Source: Chersky-840 sp963764205
GTDB lineage: Bacteria > Actinomycetota > Acidimicrobiia > Acidimicrobiales > UBA8190
Reading direction: 5' to 3'
NCBI GenBank assembly: GCA_963764205.1
Contig: CAVXRN010000006.1
Location: 1,736,001-1,800,000 of the forward strand
DNA: 64,000 nucleotides
Shown: one piece after another, positions 26,346 through 34,940 of the stretch
Position numbering within the stretch: the first letter of the stretch is position 1
Layout of the letters: every line of letters begins with the position of its first letter
The notes under the pieces: model-generated
What the model was told of the DNA's origin: nothing
Seen by the model: the letters and a program-made list of their open reading frames with translations, nothing else
Databases searched by the model: none
Program-made: the position numbers and the translations under genes

Positions 26346-26958
26346 GACCCTTGTCGCCTCGTCGAGGCTTCGGGTGGAGGACGGACGCGTGCTCGAGATC
26401 GACGTCCGGCGGTGGATGACCGCAGCCGACGAGGTGGACGAGGCACTCCTCGACCGGGTGGGCGGACCGGTCCTCGACGTCGGCTGCGGGCCTGGTCGCT
26501 TGGTCCGGGCCCTGCGAGATCGCGGCGTCGACGCTCTGGGGGTCGAGATCTCCCCTACCGCGGTCGCGCTGGCACGGGGATGGGGAGCTCCGGTCCTGCA
26601 GCGTTCGGTCTTCGATCACCTTCCGAGGCGCGGCCGCTGGCGCTCGGTGCTCTTGCTCGACGGAAGCGTGGGGATCGGGGGAGACCCCGTCGCCCTTTTG
26701 CACCGCGTCGCGGAGTTGCTCAGGTCCGATGGTCGCCTCCTCGTAGAGACACAAGCGCCGGGTGTGCCGAGCGAGTCGCTCACGGTGCGCATCGAGACCT
26801 CGGGGAGCGTCGGGCCGTGGTTTTCGTGGTCGGTGGTCTCGATCGACGACGCTGCCCGGCTGGCCTCGGCCACCGGATTCCGGGTGGAGGAGTCCTGGGC
26901 GGCCGGTGGGCGCTGGTTCGCGTGTATCGATCGATCCGCCCGTCAGCGCCGCACGTAG
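26338..26958 (+). CDS. Class I SAM-dependent methyltransferase
   Basis: A 206-residue protein. Motif I is VLDVGCGPGRLVRALR (45-60), followed by ALGVEISPTAVALA, and the late segment SVLLLDGSVGIGGD replaces the usual motif IV. The C-terminal half contains a beta-hairpin typical of small-molecule methyltransferases. GTG 26338 overlaps the upstream stop by 8 bp, and the 3' end overlaps the convergent membrane protein gene by 16 bp. Gene order with GT2 and DUF2064 suggests that it methylates a product of that short pathway. Confidence 0.85.
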   Translation: MAETLVASSRLRVEDGRVLEIDVRRWMTAADEVDEALLDRVGGPVLDVGCGPGRLVRALRDRGVDALGVEISPTAVALARGWGAPVLQRSVFDHLPRRGRWRSVLLLDGSVGIGGDPVALLHRVAELLRSDGRLLVETQAPGVPSESLTVRIETSGSVGPWFSWSVVSIDDAARLASATGFRVEESWAAGGRWFACIDRSARQRRT

Positions 26959-28490
26959 CGCAGGTAGGGGCGGAACGCCACGTCGGTGACGGGGAAGAAG
27001 CATCGGTAGCAGGAGAAGACCGGCCGCCTGCTCACACGGAAGTACCGGTCGAGCGACGTGCCGATGGCCGGATCGATGCTGTCGCTATCGGCGTAGACGA
27101 CGGTCACCCGCGGTGATGCGAGCGATTGGCTGATGCTCCTGAGCAGGTCCGTCTTGGCCTGGCTCGGACCGGCGCGTAGCACGTCGTGCATGGCCTCGTC
27201 TTGAGCCCACGATTGTTTCCCGGCCAGCGAGTCGTACCACGGATGGTCCAGGACGATGACCTGACCGGGGGTGGACGCCACCATGGCGATGAAGCGTTGG
27301 CCGGCGCGCTGGTCGGCGGGCGTGGGCACAAGGTGTGAAGGGTGCCCCCCGATCCAGGCCAGTTGGAGGACGAGGACGGTGAAGAGAAGAAGGCCGACCG
27401 GCGCGCCGTAGGTGGCATAGCGCCTCAGCACGGCCGCATACCCGAGCCCGCCCAGGAGCGACAGTGCGGCGAAGGCGGGGATGAGGACATCCTGGCCGCC
27501 ACCCACATGCGCACGCGAGACCCATGACACCCCGACAAAGCCCGCCGCCACGGTCACCCAGAAACCCCGGGCTGTGGACATCACAGTGCGGTCCCGTGAC
27601 ACGATCAGGCCCACGACCCCTAAACCGAGCATCCATCCCACTCGACCGATCAGGTCACCGGGCACGAAGCGCCACCAGACCGAGGAGTCGGTCGCCTGAT
27701 GGAGCAGCTCACTGAAGACGTAGTAGTCGTACCACCCGTGGCTCGTGGCATTGAGCACCAACGTGGACCCCACGACCACGACTGCCCACGTGCCCAGAGC
27801 CGCCGCCCCGACCCGGGGCCGGCGCACCACGAGGTAGATCACGAGGGGACCTGCCGCGAGGAGTGCTGACTGCTTGGTCAGGAAGGCGGCCGAAAGCACC
27901 AACCCCACCCACACGCCTCGCTGCCACGACTCGGCCCTTCGTGCGATGGCAACCGCCAGGAGCAAGAACGCGAGCCACAACGAATCGACACGTCCGATAT
28001 CGAGCCATGCGCCACCGACTTGGTAGGTGGCGGCGAAGAGCCCGGCAGCCACCAAGCCGGCCACAACGTCGCGGGTCTCGTGGTGGACGATCCAGAACAA
28101 GAGGGCGAAGCATCCCAGGGATGATCCGAACGAGACGAGGCGCAGCGGCAAGAAACTGAGCCCGCTCAGGTGGGCCACAAGACTCGAGACCCAGAAGTAG
28201 AGCGGTGGATAGGTATACGGGACGTAATGCAACGACGGAGCTACATAGATGGCTTGACCGTGGAGGATCCGCCCCACGATCTCGACCGATCCGCCCTCCA
28301 TCCACTCGAGCTCGTAGGGGTAGCCGAGTTGGCGCAGCGCGATGCCCACGTACAGGGCGATCGGGATGAGGGCGGCGACGACAACGCCCACCCTGCCAAG
28401 CCGGACCCAGAGTGGACGGGGAGCTGGTATCGAGCTCAAGTCCGGCGCAATCGGCTCTGGTGCCACGACCACGCTGCCAGCAACGCACAT
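26943..28490 (-). CDS. Polytopic GT-C-like glycosyltransferase (membrane)
   Basis: A protein of about 515 residues with some 10-11 membrane helices, starting near ATG 28490. The first extracytoplasmic loop holds YPYELEWMEGGSVEIVGR, resembling the DxE/ExE loop of GT-C enzymes that use polyprenyl-phosphate sugars. The GQAIYVAPSLHYVPYTYPPLYFW stretch fits the conserved YPPL region of this family (written as two pieces, GQAIYVAPSL and YTYPPLYFW). A soluble C-terminal domain of about 130 residues follows. It lies behind the small membrane protein and molybdo-oxidoreductase genes, sharing an overlap of about 55 bp, so a three-gene operon is likely. Confidence 0.8.
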   Translation of the reverse strand: MCVAGSVVVAPEPIAPDLSSIPAPRPLWVRLGRVGVVVAALIPIALYVGIALRQLGYPYELEWMEGGSVEIVGRILHGQAIYVAPSLHYVPYTYPPLYFWVSSLVAHLSGLSFLPLRLVSFGSSLGCFALLFWIVHHETRDVVAGLVAAGLFAATYQVGGAWLDIGRVDSLWLAFLLLAVAIARRAESWQRGVWVGLVLSAAFLTKQSALLAAGPLVIYLVVRRPRVGAAALGTWAVVVVGSTLVLNATSHGWYDYYVFSELLHQATDSSVWWRFVPGDLIGRVGWMLGLGVVGLIVSRDRTVMSTARGFWVTVAAGFVGVSWVSRAHVGGGQDVLIPAFAALSLLGGLGYAAVLRRYATYGAPVGLLLFTVLVLQLAWIGGHPSHLVPTPADQRAGQRFIAMVASTPGQVIVLDHPWYDSLAGKQSWAQDEAMHDVLRAGPSQAKTDLLRSISQSLASPRVTVVYADSDSIDPAIGTSLDRYFRVSRRPVFSCYRCFFPVTDVAFRPYLRYVRR

Positions 28491-29122
28491 GCCATCCAGA
28501 TCACGACGAGCACGATCTCGAGGTTGTGGGCGTAGTTCCATGGCAGCCGGCTTGTACCCGATCTCGTCGACTTTCCCCAACTACCGACGAGCGGATAGGA
28601 GTAGAGGACGACCACAGCCGTGACGATCAGGCCGATTTGCACTGCGACCAGAGACCAGCGCGGCAGGAGTCTCCGACACGCGAACGCTACTGCGACCAAC
28701 GCCGGCGCCACCAGGGCGTCGTTCAGCACATTGAGCCCGACCACCGTGCGCAGAACGACGGGCGGATTCGCCGCCGCCCAGTTGGACACGATGCCGTGGA
28801 TCCCGAACCCGATGATCCCCCATCCCAATCCGAGCGTCAGCCAGAAAAGCGGCCCCGGATTCTGCGCCCGCTCCACCACCACGGTGCGAGGGGCGCTGCC
28901 CGACGTGCTGCGTGCTGCGCTGGAGACGGTGGCACGGGTTGCGACCTGGTCCCCGGGTATGACGGCGTCGCCTGCGACGGCGTCCTCGGGTGTGCCGGCC
29001 TCGTCGGGCGTGTGGACTTCATGGTGGACGCGGGCGGAAGCCGTGTCGTCGCCGTCGTGACCCGCCGCGCGGTCGAGCTCGTCACCACCGGACTCGTTCG
29101 GCGTCGGGCCGGGGTCGGTCAT
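28436..29122 (-). CDS. Four-helix membrane protein of the molybdo-oxidoreductase operon
   Basis: A 228-residue protein. The first 85 residues are hydrophilic, acidic and probably disordered. Four membrane helices follow (LTLGLGWGIIGFGIHGIV; LNDALVAPALVAVAFACR; SLVAVQIGLIVTAVVVLYSY; NLEIVLVVIWMACALLAAW). The YPLVGSWGKS loop and WNYAHNLEIVL are the most distinctive parts. ATG 29122 overlaps the oxidoreductase stop (ATGA). The family is not recognised; position suggests a partner or substrate handler of the oxidoreductase or of the GT-C protein. Confidence 0.65.
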   Translation of the reverse strand: MTDPGPTPNESGGDELDRAAGHDGDDTASARVHHEVHTPDEAGTPEDAVAGDAVIPGDQVATRATVSSAARSTSGSAPRTVVVERAQNPGPLFWLTLGLGWGIIGFGIHGIVSNWAAANPPVVLRTVVGLNVLNDALVAPALVAVAFACRRLLPRWSLVAVQIGLIVTAVVVLYSYPLVGSWGKSTRSGTSRLPWNYAHNLEIVLVVIWMACALLAAWSWHQSRLRRT

Positions 29123-30405
29123 AGCACGACCACTTTGGAGATCCACTTCGTCTGGAGGACGCCGGGTCTGTCCGGCGCGATGAGACGGACCGGGTACCCG
29201 TGATCGATGTCGAGGGGCGCGCCGTTTAGCTCGAGCGCCAGCAGGGTGTCGGGGTGCTCGGCGTGCTCCGGGTCGATGATCGAGCTCGAGTAGAGCCGGT
29301 CAGCGGACTCCAGCGACTCCACCCGCACCCGTGCCTGGGGCGGCGCGCCCACGAGTGCGAGAAGGTACGGCAACGAGATCCCGCGCCACGATGCGGCCGC
29401 ACTCCACCCTTCGACACAGGTGATCGGCAACCCGGCGGCGCGCTCGGGGAGGGCCTGCAGATCGGCCACGGTGAAGGTGCGAGGCGTTCGACAGTTGCCG
29501 GTGACCTCGAGTCGATAGGCCGGATCGACGGCTGACGTCGTGACCCCGGCTTCGATCGCGCTCTGATTGACGGGGAGGTGCTGCGGTCCGACTACCGGGT
29601 TGCGCGGTGCGAGTAGCGCCAGGCGGCGAAGCGGTGCCACGGTCTCGCCCGCCACGGTGACGACGAGGACGGCGGCACTCCCCATGATCGTCGCCACGAA
29701 TCCCCGACGCGTCAGCCCACCCCGGTCCGGCGGCGCAGACCGCCGCTCTGCATCTGTTGGCGCCGGGACGCTGCTCGTTGCGACCGTGGTGGCAGCCTCG
29801 TCAGTCGCCCCGCGGCCCAAGGCATGCCGGGCGACGACCCCCTTGGTTCCGATATGGATGACGAGGGCGCCGATCACGATCCAGGCGGTCCAGAAGTGGG
29901 CCGTGGGGAAAAAGAACGGCATGGGCGAATACCAGTACGCGATGTTGGCGACGCCGGTGAGGAGTTGGAACAGCGATCCACCCACGAGAGCGACGAGGCT
30001 GAGTCGTTCGAGTGCGTGGGCGACATTGTGCACCGGGGGCCACGAGAACAACTTGGGCCAGACGGTCCAGAGCTTGGCCAGCAGCAGTGGGATGGCGGCG
30101 ATCCCAGTGATGACATGAACACCCTGGGTGACGCGGAAGAAGTTGACCGGGGACGTGGGAAGGTGAAACCAGTGGGGTGGATGTTGCGCCAGATAGTCGA
30201 CGAGTCCGGTCACGAAGCAGACGCTGAACGCCACGCCCAGGCAAACGCCCAGGATCGACGCCACCCACTCGTCGTGGATGGAGCTCTCGAAGTGCTGCTC
30301 GATTCCTTGCGCCGCGTGCTCGGCCCGATCGGAGCCTTCGGCTACGACAGCGGCGACCCTGGCCCGCCCCGCGCCGAGCCGATGTGTGAGATCAGGCACG
30401 ACCAT
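29119..30405 (-). CDS. Membrane-fused molybdopterin oxidoreductase (sulfite-oxidase fold)
   Basis: A 428-residue fusion. Residues 45-200 are four membrane helices of cytochrome b561/b-type character with spaced histidines (His97, His130, His170, His184) that could bind heme. Residues 230-265 hold a further hydrophobic segment after LTRRGFVATIMGS. The C-terminal 160 residues are the molybdopterin-binding sulfite-oxidase-like domain with the Mo-ligand Cys330 (LPITCVEGWS) and the end DRPGVLQTKWISKVVVL. The enzyme would pass electrons between an extracytoplasmic Mo site and the membrane domain. The substrate is unknown. ATG 30405 is the likely start. Confidence 0.87.
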   Translation of the reverse strand: MVVPDLTHRLGAGRARVAAVVAEGSDRAEHAAQGIEQHFESSIHDEWVASILGVCLGVAFSVCFVTGLVDYLAQHPPHWFHLPTSPVNFFRVTQGVHVITGIAAIPLLLAKLWTVWPKLFSWPPVHNVAHALERLSLVALVGGSLFQLLTGVANIAYWYSPMPFFFPTAHFWTAWIVIGALVIHIGTKGVVARHALGRGATDEAATTVATSSVPAPTDAERRSAPPDRGGLTRRGFVATIMGSAAVLVVTVAGETVAPLRRLALLAPRNPVVGPQHLPVNQSAIEAGVTTSAVDPAYRLEVTGNCRTPRTFTVADLQALPERAAGLPITCVEGWSAAASWRGISLPYLLALVGAPPQARVRVESLESADRLYSSSIIDPEHAEHPDTLLALELNGAPLDIDHGYPVRLIAPDRPGVLQTKWISKVVVL

Positions 30406-30602
30406 GCCGCGCCGTCGAGGCCGTCCTCGTCGTGCCCCAGGGCGTGCGTCAGGCACAGAGCGAGAGTAGTGCTGCGGCTCGGACCGAGCGGTGCAAACTT
30501 CCTTACGAATCGTCAACTTCTTCCCACTGCCTACCCTGGGGCGCAGCCCCGGCGGGCGGGGGCGAGACGGCGACCCTCGGCGGCGCCAACGCCACCGTTA
30601 GC

Positions 30603-31298
30603 ATGGGCGCGGTGCACAGCGTGCTGGTGGTCGATGACGAAGCGGTGGTGCGCGACGTGGTCGTCCGCTACCTCGACCGAGAGGGATTCCTCGCTCGTCA
30701 GGCCCCAGACGGCGCCCGAGCGCGGGAGGCGATCAGCCGAGATGCTCCCAGCCTCGTCATCCTCGATCTCATGCTGCCCGACGTCAATGGGCTGGAGCTG
30801 TGCCGGTGGATCCGGGCGTCGAGTGACATGCCCGTGATCCTCCTGACCGCGCGCGGTGAGGAGCAGGACCGCATCACGGGCCTGGAGCTCGGTGCTGACG
30901 ACTATCTCGTCAAGCCCTTCTCTCCCCGTGAGCTGATGGTGCGGGTGAAGACGATCCTTCGACGCGCCGGCCGACTCCACCCCCCGGTCGCATCGCAGCT
31001 CAGTGTCGGAGGATTGACCATCGACTCCCAAACGCGTGAGGTGACCCGGGGGGGCGTGCCCCTGGGCTTGACGGTGAAGGAGTTCCAGCTGCTGTGGTGT
31101 CTGGCCAGCTACCCCCGGGTGGTGTTCTCGCGAGAGCAGCTCATGGCCCAGGTGTGGGGATATGAGACGGCGCCGGGCGTGGGGACGAGCACCGTGACCG
31201 TCCACATCCGACGCCTGCGCGAAAAGATCGAGGTAGATCCCTCGGAGCCCCGGATCATTACGACGGTGTGGGGTGTCGGCTACCGGTTCGAGCCATGA
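30603..31298 (+). CDS. OmpR/PhoB-family response regulator
   Basis: A 231-residue regulator with a receiver domain (acidic pair Asp11/Asp12, phosphoacceptor Asp55 in LVILDLMLPD, Thr82 and Lys104) and a winged-helix DNA-binding domain (about 130-231, ending TVWGVGYRFEP). All phosphotransfer residues are present. ATG 30603 is the family start. Its stop overlaps the start of the sensor kinase gene (ATGA at 31295). It is transcribed away from the molybdo-oxidoreductase operon, whose promoter region it shares, so that operon is a natural target. Confidence 0.93.
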   Translation: MGAVHSVLVVDDEAVVRDVVVRYLDREGFLARQAPDGARAREAISRDAPSLVILDLMLPDVNGLELCRWIRASSDMPVILLTARGEEQDRITGLELGADDYLVKPFSPRELMVRVKTILRRAGRLHPPVASQLSVGGLTIDSQTREVTRGGVPLGLTVKEFQLLWCLASYPRVVFSREQLMAQVWGYETAPGVGTSTVTVHIRRLREKIEVDPSEPRIITTVWGVGYRFEP

Positions 31299-32506
31299 TC
31301 GTCAACGCACTGATCGTGGCCGGGGCCACCCTCGCCGTCGGTGTCCTAGCCGGAGCACTCCTGCGCACGCTGTCGTCGGTCCGCCTTCAGCTTGCGGCGT
31401 TGGCGCTCCTGGCCGTGGTCCTTCCCCTCGGGGCAGTCCTGCTGTCGGGCGCCGTGATGTTGCCCACCGGCGCTGAAGGCGAGGTCGTCGCGGTCTCGGT
31501 CGCGGCAGGCGCAGTGAGCTTGGCCATGGCTCTGGTGTTGACGCGCAACATCATCGGTCCGCTCGAGCGCGTGCGCGAAGCGTCGGTCCGGCTGACCCAG
31601 GGGGAGCTCAGCGAGAGAGCACCGGTCCAGGGGCCGGCCGAAATCGCCGAACTCGCCCGGTCGTTCAATGCCATGGCCGAGCATCTCGAAACGGTGTTCG
31701 ACGGCCGGCGGGAGTTGATCGCGTGGGCGAGTCACGATCTCCGAGCACCGATCACGTCGCTCCAGGCCATGCTGGAGGCGATCGACGACGGCGTCATCGA
31801 CTCCAGCCACTACATGGAGGCTCTGCAGGGGCAGGTACGGTTGCTCGGTTCTCTGGTGGACGATCTCTTCGAGCTGGCGTGCATCGACTCGGGTGCCATC
31901 ACCATCGAGCTGAGCGCAGTGGACATGGTCGATCTGGTCCGCTCGTGCGTCCGACGATTCGAGCTCGAGGCACGGGCTCGTGCGATCGGGCTCGCCGTCG
32001 CCATTCATGATGAGCAGGTCGTGGCGTACTGTGCGCCGGACAAGGTGGAGCGAGTGCTGGCCAACCTCGTGACCAATGCGCTTCGTTACACGCCTGCGGG
32101 CGGGAAGGTCGTGCTGTCTCTCACCACCGGGGCTGACGCAGTCTTCGTCTCGGTGGAGGACACCGGGTCGGGGATCGCCTCGGACTCGATGGAGAGGGTA
32201 TTCGAGCCGTTCTTCCGTGCCGATGCCGCTCGCTCTCCGGCCGACGGGAGTGCGGGGTTGGGCCTGGCGATTGCCCGAGGCCTGATCGACGCCCAGAGTG
32301 GACGCATCTGGGCGGAACCTCCCGCTGCGGGCGGGACCCGAATTTGTTTTGTGCTTCCGGCTTGTACCGACCGAGACGCCGGCGGGTCGGCGCCGCGCCA
32401 TCTCGGCCGAGCACACGGGCGCGACGGGCCCATCACACAAGAGGCGATGGTTCGAGCCGGCGAAACCGGCCACCAGGTTCGCACTCGGCGTCGTACCAAG
32501 ACCTAG
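31295..32506 (+). CDS. Sensor histidine kinase
   Basis: A 403-residue kinase. Three short hydrophobic segments span residues 1-82 with almost no extracytoplasmic loop, so it likely senses a membrane or intracellular signal. A HAMP linker follows (about 83-135), the phospho-histidine is His147 (WASHDLRAPITSLQ), the N box is NLVTNALRYTP (Asn261), and the G boxes are DTGSGI (289-294) and GLGLA (321-325). The last 40 residues are a variable tail. It is translationally coupled to the response regulator gene and followed by the TOBE regulator. Confidence 0.92.
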   Translation: MIVNALIVAGATLAVGVLAGALLRTLSSVRLQLAALALLAVVLPLGAVLLSGAVMLPTGAEGEVVAVSVAAGAVSLAMALVLTRNIIGPLERVREASVRLTQGELSERAPVQGPAEIAELARSFNAMAEHLETVFDGRRELIAWASHDLRAPITSLQAMLEAIDDGVIDSSHYMEALQGQVRLLGSLVDDLFELACIDSGAITIELSAVDMVDLVRSCVRRFELEARARAIGLAVAIHDEQVVAYCAPDKVERVLANLVTNALRYTPAGGKVVLSLTTGADAVFVSVEDTGSGIASDSMERVFEPFFRADAARSPADGSAGLGLAIARGLIDAQSGRIWAEPPAAGGTRICFVLPACTDRDAGGSAPRHLGRAHGRDGPITQEAMVRAGETGHQVRTRRRTKT

Positions 32507-32598
32507 AGGATCGTCCACCGATGGGTCGAGCGGTGGTTGGTCCGTGCGCACTGTCCGAGATCGGGCCTTCTGTGGCCTCGACGGTCTCTTTTTCGAGT

Positions 32599-32604
32599 TA
32601 CCCT
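32599..32604 (+). promoter_or_regulatory. Likely leaderless -10 box of the HTH-TOBE gene
   Basis: TACCCT lies 6 nt before GTG 32611, and no ribosome binding site is present. This supports separate transcription from the sensor kinase operon. Confidence 0.45.
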
Positions 32605-32610
32605 CTGTCT

Positions 32611-33012
32611 GTGGTGGAGTACCGCATCGGTCAGGCCGCCGAGTTGCTGGGCGTGAGCCCTGACACCATGAGGAGATGGGTCGACGCCGGTCGAATCAAG
32701 GCGACGGTTGGTGTGGGAGGCCGCCGCTATGTGGAGGGTGCAGATCTGGCTCGGCTCGCCATCGAGATGGCCGGCGACCATACGCCGGCCCAGCCCCGAC
32801 GGCAGTCTGCCCGTAACCGCTTCCTCGGGATCGTGACGCGGGTGGTGAAGGACAAAGTGGCCGCCCAGGTCGAGATCCAGGCGGGGCCCCATCGATTCGT
32901 GGCCCTCATCACCCGCGAGGCGGCCGACGAACTGGAGTTGGCCCCCGGCGTGGTGGCTGATGCTGTGGTGAAGGCCACCAACGTCGGCGTCGAGATTCCC
33001 GCCCAGATCTGA
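32611..33012 (+). CDS. MerR/excisionase-type HTH plus TOBE (molybdate-binding) regulator
   Basis: A 133-residue one-component regulator. Residues 3-48 form a MerR/excisionase-like winged helix (YRIGQAAELLGVSPDTMRRW, then GGRRYVEGADLARL). Residues 66-131 form a single TOBE/Mop domain (RNRFLGIVTRVVKDKVAAQV; FVALITREAADELELAPG; VVKATNVGVEI), which binds molybdate. It lies tail-to-tail with the molybdate importer genes. It likely acts in place of ModE as the molybdate-sensing repressor or activator. GTG 32611 or 32614 is the start. Confidence 0.85.
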   Translation: MVEYRIGQAAELLGVSPDTMRRWVDAGRIKATVGVGGRRYVEGADLARLAIEMAGDHTPAQPRRQSARNRFLGIVTRVVKDKVAAQVEIQAGPHRFVALITREAADELELAPGVVADAVVKATNVGVEIPAQI

Positions 33013-33044
33013 TCTCGGGTCGAGGCATGGGCGCTCCTCGTCGA

Positions 33045-34940
33045 TCACGCCCGCTCGTTGTCCAAGGGTGGTGCACGATGCGTACCCGGCGACGCCCCGG
33101 CGTTGGGCCAGAGCGATACCGATGCAGCCGACAGTTCGATGCGGCACCGGTCGCCCACCTCGAGATCGACGCGGGCATGGGTGCGGGCTTCGAGCTCGAT
33201 ATCGTCGGTGAGGGCGACAAACAGGTCGACCGAGGTGCCGATGTCGGCGATGTCGGTGAGCGTGGCCGTCAGTGTGGTGCCGTGGCCCACACCGATGGGC
33301 TCACCGGACTCATCCCACGCCGAGACGGTCACATGCTCGGGTCGAACGCTCCACAGCACCGGCGTGCCTGGTGCCAAGGTGGTGGGCTCGACCCAGATCA
33401 GCGCACCGTGCACATCGATGGCTCCACCGCTGACAATGACGCCACCGTGCAGGTTCGGGATCCCGAGCAGCCGGGCCACGTCGGGCGACGCAGGCCGGGT
33501 GAACACCGAGCGACAGGTCCCCGACTGCAGAGCTCGGCCCTCACAGAGGACGATCACCTCGTCGGAGAGGAAGGCGGCTTCTTCGGGGTCGTGGGTCACG
33601 AGCACCGTGGCGAGACCGGTGTCGCGCTGAAGCTTGCGAAGTTCACGTCGAAGCTCGTGGCGAACCGGGGCGTCGAGAGCTGAGAGCGGTTCGTCGAGGA
33701 GGAGCAGGTCCGGGGATCGGCACAGGGCCTGGGCCAGGCCCACCCGTTGTCGCTGTCCTCCGGACAGCTCTGACGGATAGCGGTCTTCCAAGCCCTCGAG
33801 GCGAAGGTGCGCCAGCCAGTACGCCGCGGTCTGGGGCGTGGCACCGGTGGCGAAGAGGAGGTGCTGCCACGTGGTGAGGTGGGGGAACAGGGCGAATCCT
33901 TGCGCGACATAGCCCACCCGACGCTGCTCGACGGGCACATCGTGCACTGCCGTATCGCCGAACCAGACGGGACCGGGATCGGCGCCGTACAGCCCGGCCA
34001 GACAGCGCAAGAGTGTCGACTTGCCCGATCCCGAAGGACCGACGACCGCCACGTGATTCGCCGTCGACCGGTGGGCGAGTGCGAGATGGAACGCACCGAC
34101 GTGATGGTCGATGGCAAAACCGACTGGTCTCGGGGGTACCGCTTCGGGGGCCCGAGGTCCGGGCACCGTGACGGAGCGCCGGGCGTGTGTGTCAAGTCGG
34201 ATTCGGCTCAGCACCACCACGACCACGGCGACCGCAATGGCCAACGCCGTAGGGGCCAAGGTGTTGGTGAGCCCGGTCCCGCTGAACTGGTTGTAGGTGT
34301 AGACGGGCAGGGAGGAGGGGTTGTAGGCCAGGATGACCACGGCACCGTATTCGCCGAAGGCGCGCAGCCATGCCAGGAGCATGCCCGCTTTGATGCCCGG
34401 CGCCGCCAGCGGGAGCGCCACGCGCCGAAAGCGCGACGTGTCGGAGTGCCCAAGGGTGCCAGCCATGTCCAGCAGCGCCGAGTCCACGGAGCCGAAGGCG
34501 GCACTGGCGGCGACGATCAGGAACGGAGCGGCCACAAACGTCTGTGCCAGCACGATGCCGGTGAGCGAGTCGGTGAGGTGCCCGCCGAACAGCCGGCCCA
34601 GAAACGTGTAGGGACCCACGAGGTAGATGAGCACGATCCCGCTCATCAGCGGGGGGAGCGCCAGGGGTACTCGGACCACCAGTCCCACGACCGAGCTCAG
34701 GCCGCTCGTCGACCGTGCGAGGAGGTAGGCCAGAGGGATTCCAAAGGCGGTGATGAGGGTCAACGAGATGGTGGCGCACGCCAGAGAGACGTACAGCGAT
34801 GGGAACAGTCCCGGTGCGTGAAAGCCCCGATTGGCGGTGCCGACGAAGCGAATGCCGAAGGCGACGAGCGGGAAGGCCAGGTACAGGGCGAGGAGGCCGC
34901 CTAGCCAAGGAAGGGGAGTCCTGGCTCGCGCCCACCGCAC
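33045..34940 (-). CDS. modBC: Fused molybdate ABC transporter: ModB permease joined to ModC ATPase
   Basis: A 631-residue fusion. Residues 1-250 are the ModB permease with about six helices and the EAA-type coupling loop around 158-182. Residues 275-470 are an ABC ATPase with Walker A GPSGSGKST (301-309), signature LSGGQ (392-396) and Walker B LLLLDEP (412-418). Residues from about 485 onward are a TOBE domain with the typical VRPEHVTV start. GTG 34940 shares its G with the ModA stop (TAGTG). The two halves are normally separate proteins; no stop or frame change separates them here. Confidence 0.93.
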   Translation of the reverse strand: MRWARARTPLPWLGGLLALYLAFPLVAFGIRFVGTANRGFHAPGLFPSLYVSLACATISLTLITAFGIPLAYLLARSTSGLSSVVGLVVRVPLALPPLMSGIVLIYLVGPYTFLGRLFGGHLTDSLTGIVLAQTFVAAPFLIVAASAAFGSVDSALLDMAGTLGHSDTSRFRRVALPLAAPGIKAGMLLAWLRAFGEYGAVVILAYNPSSLPVYTYNQFSGTGLTNTLAPTALAIAVAVVVVVLSRIRLDTHARRSVTVPGPRAPEAVPPRPVGFAIDHHVGAFHLALAHRSTANHVAVVGPSGSGKSTLLRCLAGLYGADPGPVWFGDTAVHDVPVEQRRVGYVAQGFALFPHLTTWQHLLFATGATPQTAAYWLAHLRLEGLEDRYPSELSGGQRQRVGLAQALCRSPDLLLLDEPLSALDAPVRHELRRELRKLQRDTGLATVLVTHDPEEAAFLSDEVIVLCEGRALQSGTCRSVFTRPASPDVARLLGIPNLHGGVIVSGGAIDVHGALIWVEPTTLAPGTPVLWSVRPEHVTVSAWDESGEPIGVGHGTTLTATLTDIADIGTSVDLFVALTDDIELEARTHARVDLEVGDRCRIELSAASVSLWPNAGASPGTHRAPPLDNERA

